Source: Sipunculus nudus (Eukaryota > Annelida > Sipuncula > Golfingiida > Sipunculidae). Taken from it: 64,000 nucleotides of DNA. The stretch is taken from the NCBI GenBank assembly GCA_026874595.1, contig CM049308.1:44773327-44837326 (forward strand), in the 5' to 3' direction. The notes below the pieces were generated by a model, which saw only the letters and a list, made by a program, of their open reading frames with translations, made no database searches and was not told the origin of the DNA. Position numbers and translations under genes: made by a program. Shown piece by piece: positions 60,601 through 64,000 of this stretch; position 1 is the first letter of the stretch, and every line of letters begins with the position of its first letter.

Positions 60601-61035
60601 TCCTGGCACGTCTGTCCTCTGACTCCACGGTCAAGTAAGTCCTGGCACGTCTGTCCTCCACAGTAAAGTTAGTCCTGGCACGTCTGTCCTCTGACTCCAC
60701 GGTCAAGTTAGTCCTGGCACGTCTGTCCTCTGACTCCACGGTCAAGTAAGTCCTGGCACGTCTGTCCTCCACAGTAAAGTTAGTCCCGGCACGTCTGTCC
60801 TCTGACTCCACGGTCAAGTTAGTCCCGGCACGTCTGTCCTCTGACTCCACGGTAAAGTTAGTCCTGGCACGTCTGTCCTCTGACTCCACGGTAAAGTTAG
60901 TCCTGGCACGTCTGTCCTCTGACTCCACGGTAAAGTTAGTCCTGGCACGTCTGTCCTCTGACTCCACGGTAAAGTTAGTCCTGGCACGTCTGTCCTCTGA
61001 CTCCTCAGTGCAATGACACTGTAAAGTTAGTCCTG
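57640..61035. repeat. 39-bp satellite, ~86 copies, with ~1.5-1.7-kb higher-order duplication
   Basis: The monomer is GTCCTCTGACTCCACGGTCA, AGTTAGTCCCGGCACGTCT, a period of 39 bp. Shared rare variants reveal a duplicated block: GGTATTATTAG plus a shortened CACGTCGTTCTC unit at 57790 and 59460, TCAATTTAG at 58688 and 60202, and AAGTAAGTCC with a 12-bp deletion at 59080 and 60633. The offsets (1,670, 1,514 and 1,553 bp) differ by whole monomers, indicating unequal exchange. Both strands stay open for hundreds of codons (13-residue repeats, VESEDRRAGTNLT on the minus strand). I treat these frames as artefacts. Confidence 0.94.
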
Positions 61036-62539
61036 GCACATTACACCCAACAGCCAGCGCCATTTTTACAAAATAACGTTTTTGTAGCGGAACTGGCAAA
61101 TCTCAATCCAAAAGTTCTTTTAAATTCATATATTAGAACTCTAAAGTATCCATTATTTTAAATCTGGAACAGTGTTCTATCTGTTGGTGTACATATTTTT
61201 GACATTTTCATTCATTTTCATCTGATATTTTTACATTTCTTTAAACAGAACGCTATTTTAAGTACCCAATAACAACAAGCCACATTTTACCAGGCTAATA
61301 TTAAACTAAATGACAATATCTCAAAGGGGCTTTTATTTTTCCTTTCTCATACCTCTATCTACTTTAAACTGAAATTTAAATTTTGATTCAATAGAAACTT
61401 TAAACATTTTATTTTTCAATCAGAAGACGCACAGTAGAAGAAAAAAAAACAAACAAAATACTGGGTGCTTAAAATAGTATACCTTTCAAAAATTTTATTT
61501 TGTTTTAGATGTTACAAAATTATGTCAAAATATTGAAAAGTTCAAAAATATGTATACCATCAGAAAAAAAAACACAAGGTTTAAAATAATGTTTACTAAC
61601 TTGATGGGATCTATAATAAATATAAAACAACTTTGGGTTGATTTTAGATGCAATATAGTATAGTTTTTTTTTGCCAGTTTTGCTACATTAAATAATGTTA
61701 ATTTACAATCAGTTATGTTTATTATCATCATTATTACCTGTTTTGAACGCATAAATCCTCTGGAATTGCTTTGTTGCTCCGTTTGGCTGCATGTTTCATA
61801 TTTTATCTTTTAAAATGCTAGACCTACTGTTATATAATCAACTTATACACAACCTGTTCAAAGTGTCCTCCTCGCTCACATGACATTTTAAAAAGTTTCA
61901 ATGTATAGCCGATTATTTTCAAAATTAAACTAAATTTATAAATTACTCAAGGCCCTAACAAATAACAACACATTCAACAATGCACTATCACTATGCAATT
62001 TACAACTGTCTAGCGATCCAACAATTTTTACCTATGTCCCCATGAAGAAAAATATTTTTGGCCTAAGCGCATCAACAGTACGCACCACGTACATATGGAT
62101 TTTGTTGTTAAAACTTGTTGTAAGCTGACATTTTTACTTTTGCCATTTTGAGCATTCAATCCCTTATCCAATCTAAATGTATGCATACACCATCTCTTTT
62201 CATTTTCATAAAGAATTGTATATATATACTGTGTCACGGTAACATGCACTTCTGTCATTTAAAATGAATGATTATCAATGTTACGTCAATTTATATAGGT
62301 TTAATAAAACATAATTATGGAAGGCCCAATATAGTGTGAATATCGGTTCGTTTATATATAAACTAAATTCTGGTTTTTTTAATGCAAAATCATATGAATT
62401 AGCTGTCTAACCTCATCCATATATTTTGATTAAAAGGCTGGTCAGCTAATCAGCTGTGCAGAACATACTGATACCAGTTTTAATGGTAAATATATGAGAA
62501 AATAAAAGCTTTTCGCGGACCTAACATCCGGGGCCAGAG
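61036..62539. other. Unique AT-rich DNA
   Basis: Two short minus-strand frames (61525-61752, 62028-62258) have no recognised domain. No repeat is seen. Confidence 0.5.
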
Positions 62540-64000
62540 TGATTGCAGACCATACATTGTAACTCGACAGAGACCAGGATGATGGCGGATCATACGAATG
62601 TAATTCAGAAACCACAGCGATGACGGACTACACGAAAGTAACTCAGAAACATGCAAAGCGGTGGCGGAACAAAAGAAAGTAACTCAGAGACTACAGTGAT
62701 GACGGACTACACGAAAGTAACTCAGAAACCACAGCAATGAAAGATCACACGAAAGTAACTCAGAAACCACAGCGATGAAGGATCACACGAAAGTAACTCA
62801 GAAACCACAGCGATGACGGATCACACGAAACTAACTCAGACTCCACAGCGATGGCGGATCACACGAAACTAACTCAGAAACCACAGCGATGACGGATCAC
62901 ACGAAAGTAACTCAGAAACCGCAGCAATGACGGATCACACGAAAGTAACTCAGAAACCACAGCGATGACGGATCACACGAAAGTAACTCAGAAACCACAG
63001 CGATGAAGGATCACACGAAAGTAACTCAGAAACCACAGCGATGAAGGATCACACGAAAGTAACTCAGAAACCACAGCGATGAAGGATCACACGAAAGTAA
63101 CTCAGAAACAACAGCGATGAAGGATCACACGAAAGTAACTCAGAAACCACAGCGATGAAGGATTACACGAAAGTAACTCAGAAACCACAGCGATGAAGGA
63201 TTACACGAAAGTAACCCAGAAACCACAGCGATGAAGGATTACACGAAAGTAACCCAGAAACCACAGCGATGACGTATAACACGAAAGTAACTCAGAAACC
63301 ACAGCGATGACGGATCACACGAAAGTAACCCAGAAACCACAGCGATGACGGATCACACGAAAGTAACTCAGAAACCACAGCGATGACGGATCACACGAAA
63401 GTAACTCAGAAACCACAGCGATGACGGACCATGCGAAAGTAACTCAGAAACAAGCAAAGCGGTGGCGGAACACTCGAAAGTATTTAAGAAACCACAGCGA
63501 TGACGGACCATACGAACGTAACTCAGAGACCAGTACGATGGTGGACCATACGAACGTAACTCATAAACCACAGCGATGACGGACCATACGAACGTAACTC
63601 AGAAACCACAGCGATGACGGACCATACGAACGTAACTCAGAGACCAGTACGATGGTGGACCATACGAACGTAACTCAGAAACCACAGCGATGACGGACCA
63701 TACGAAAATAACTCAGAGACCAGTCCGATGGTGGACCATACGAACGTAACTCATAAACCACAGGGATGACGGACCATACGAAAATAACTCAGAAACCACA
63801 GCGATGACGGACCATACGAAAATAACTCAGAGACCCGTCCGATGGTGGACCATACGAACGTAACTCAGAAACCACAGCGATGACAGACCATACGAACGTA
63901 ACTCAGAGACCAGTATGATGACGGACCATACGAAAATAACTCAGAGACCAGTACGATGACGGAATATACGAACGTAACTCAGAAATCTCAGCGATGATGG
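62540..64000. repeat. 38-bp satellite, ~38 copies, continuing past the window
   Basis: The monomer contains CACGAAAGTAACTCAGAAAC and CACAGCGATGACGGAT, a period of 38 bp. Right-hand copies shift to CCATACGAACGTAACTCAGA with GACCAGTACGATGGTGG. It shares an ACGAAASTAACTCAGRRACCA core with the 54-bp satellite of 31800-33214. Confidence 0.94.

Noticed and set aside
57624-61099. Minus frames of 611 and 636 codons and plus frames of 417 and 378 codons
   Set aside because: Both strands of a 39-bp satellite are open because 39 is divisible by 3. The short unique N-terminus of the 636-codon frame shows no signal or domain that would rescue it as a gene.

Overview
The window looks like non-coding, repeat-dense DNA from a marine lophotrochozoan, most likely a mollusc and perhaps a bivalve. 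Three things point this way: an intron-split Pax1/9-type paired-box gene, dispersed repeats resembling the pearl/HINE elements of bivalves (tandem core repeats, an ACGG/GACG microsatellite and a terminal stem-loop), and abundant (TA)n. The species assignment is an inference. No bacterial, phage or viral gene organisation is visible.

Only one host gene can be supported. It is Pax1/9 on the minus strand. One exon (34528-34651) encodes the N-terminal part of the paired domain. The last exon (24055-24757) encodes the rest of the paired domain, an octapeptide-like motif (HSVSNILG) and the C-terminus. The intron between them is 9,770 bp and splits the paired domain at the Ser codon before RQLRVSHGC. 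That intron holds a 3.2-kb array of a 75-bp satellite, a 1.5-kb array of a 54-bp satellite, and a solo LTR that is itself interrupted by a pearl/HINE-like element. The initiating exon was not found. The only other protein-coding trace is the 3' end of a degenerate non-LTR retrotransposon (2381-3577).

Layout. 1-1105: (TA)n blocks with a duplicated module and a short hAT-like MITE. 1105-1870: solo LTR. 2165-3577: MITE remnant and LINE 3' end. 3578-7070: mostly unique AT-rich DNA. 7071-8205: 62-bp and 39-bp arrays. 8663-9645: TIR element. 12060-13045: pearl/HINE-like sequence. 13369-14444: pogo/Tigger-type MITE with TA target duplication. 14450-15298: solo LTR. 15600-16480: HINE-like element. 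17600-20935: 50-bp satellite rich in CACGTG. 22458-23445: 40-bp array. 24055-34651: Pax1/9 with its satellite-filled intron. 35095-35709: LTR-like element. 35770-37211: HINE-like element. 37285-40900: 30-bp satellite. 41575-42265: 41-bp array. 43081-43362: hairpin MITE. 45243-45982: solo LTR. 47740-49435: very homogeneous 47-bp array. 51950-55935: head-to-tail concatemer of HINE-like elements. 56379-56940: fold-back MITE. 57640-61035: 39-bp array. 62540-64000: 38-bp array running off the window.

About one third of the window is tandem satellite with monomers of 30-75 bp, and nearly all long open reading frames are artefacts of these arrays (periods divisible by 3) or of (TA)n. The most interesting signals are the satellites inside the paired-domain intron of a developmental regulator, repeat-borne nuclear-receptor-type half-sites (DR1 plus DR0), a dense CACGTG array, head-to-tail rolling-circle-like element ends, and several solo LTRs with 4-bp target duplications that mostly lie in (TA)n. 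None of these is shown to be functional by sequence alone.
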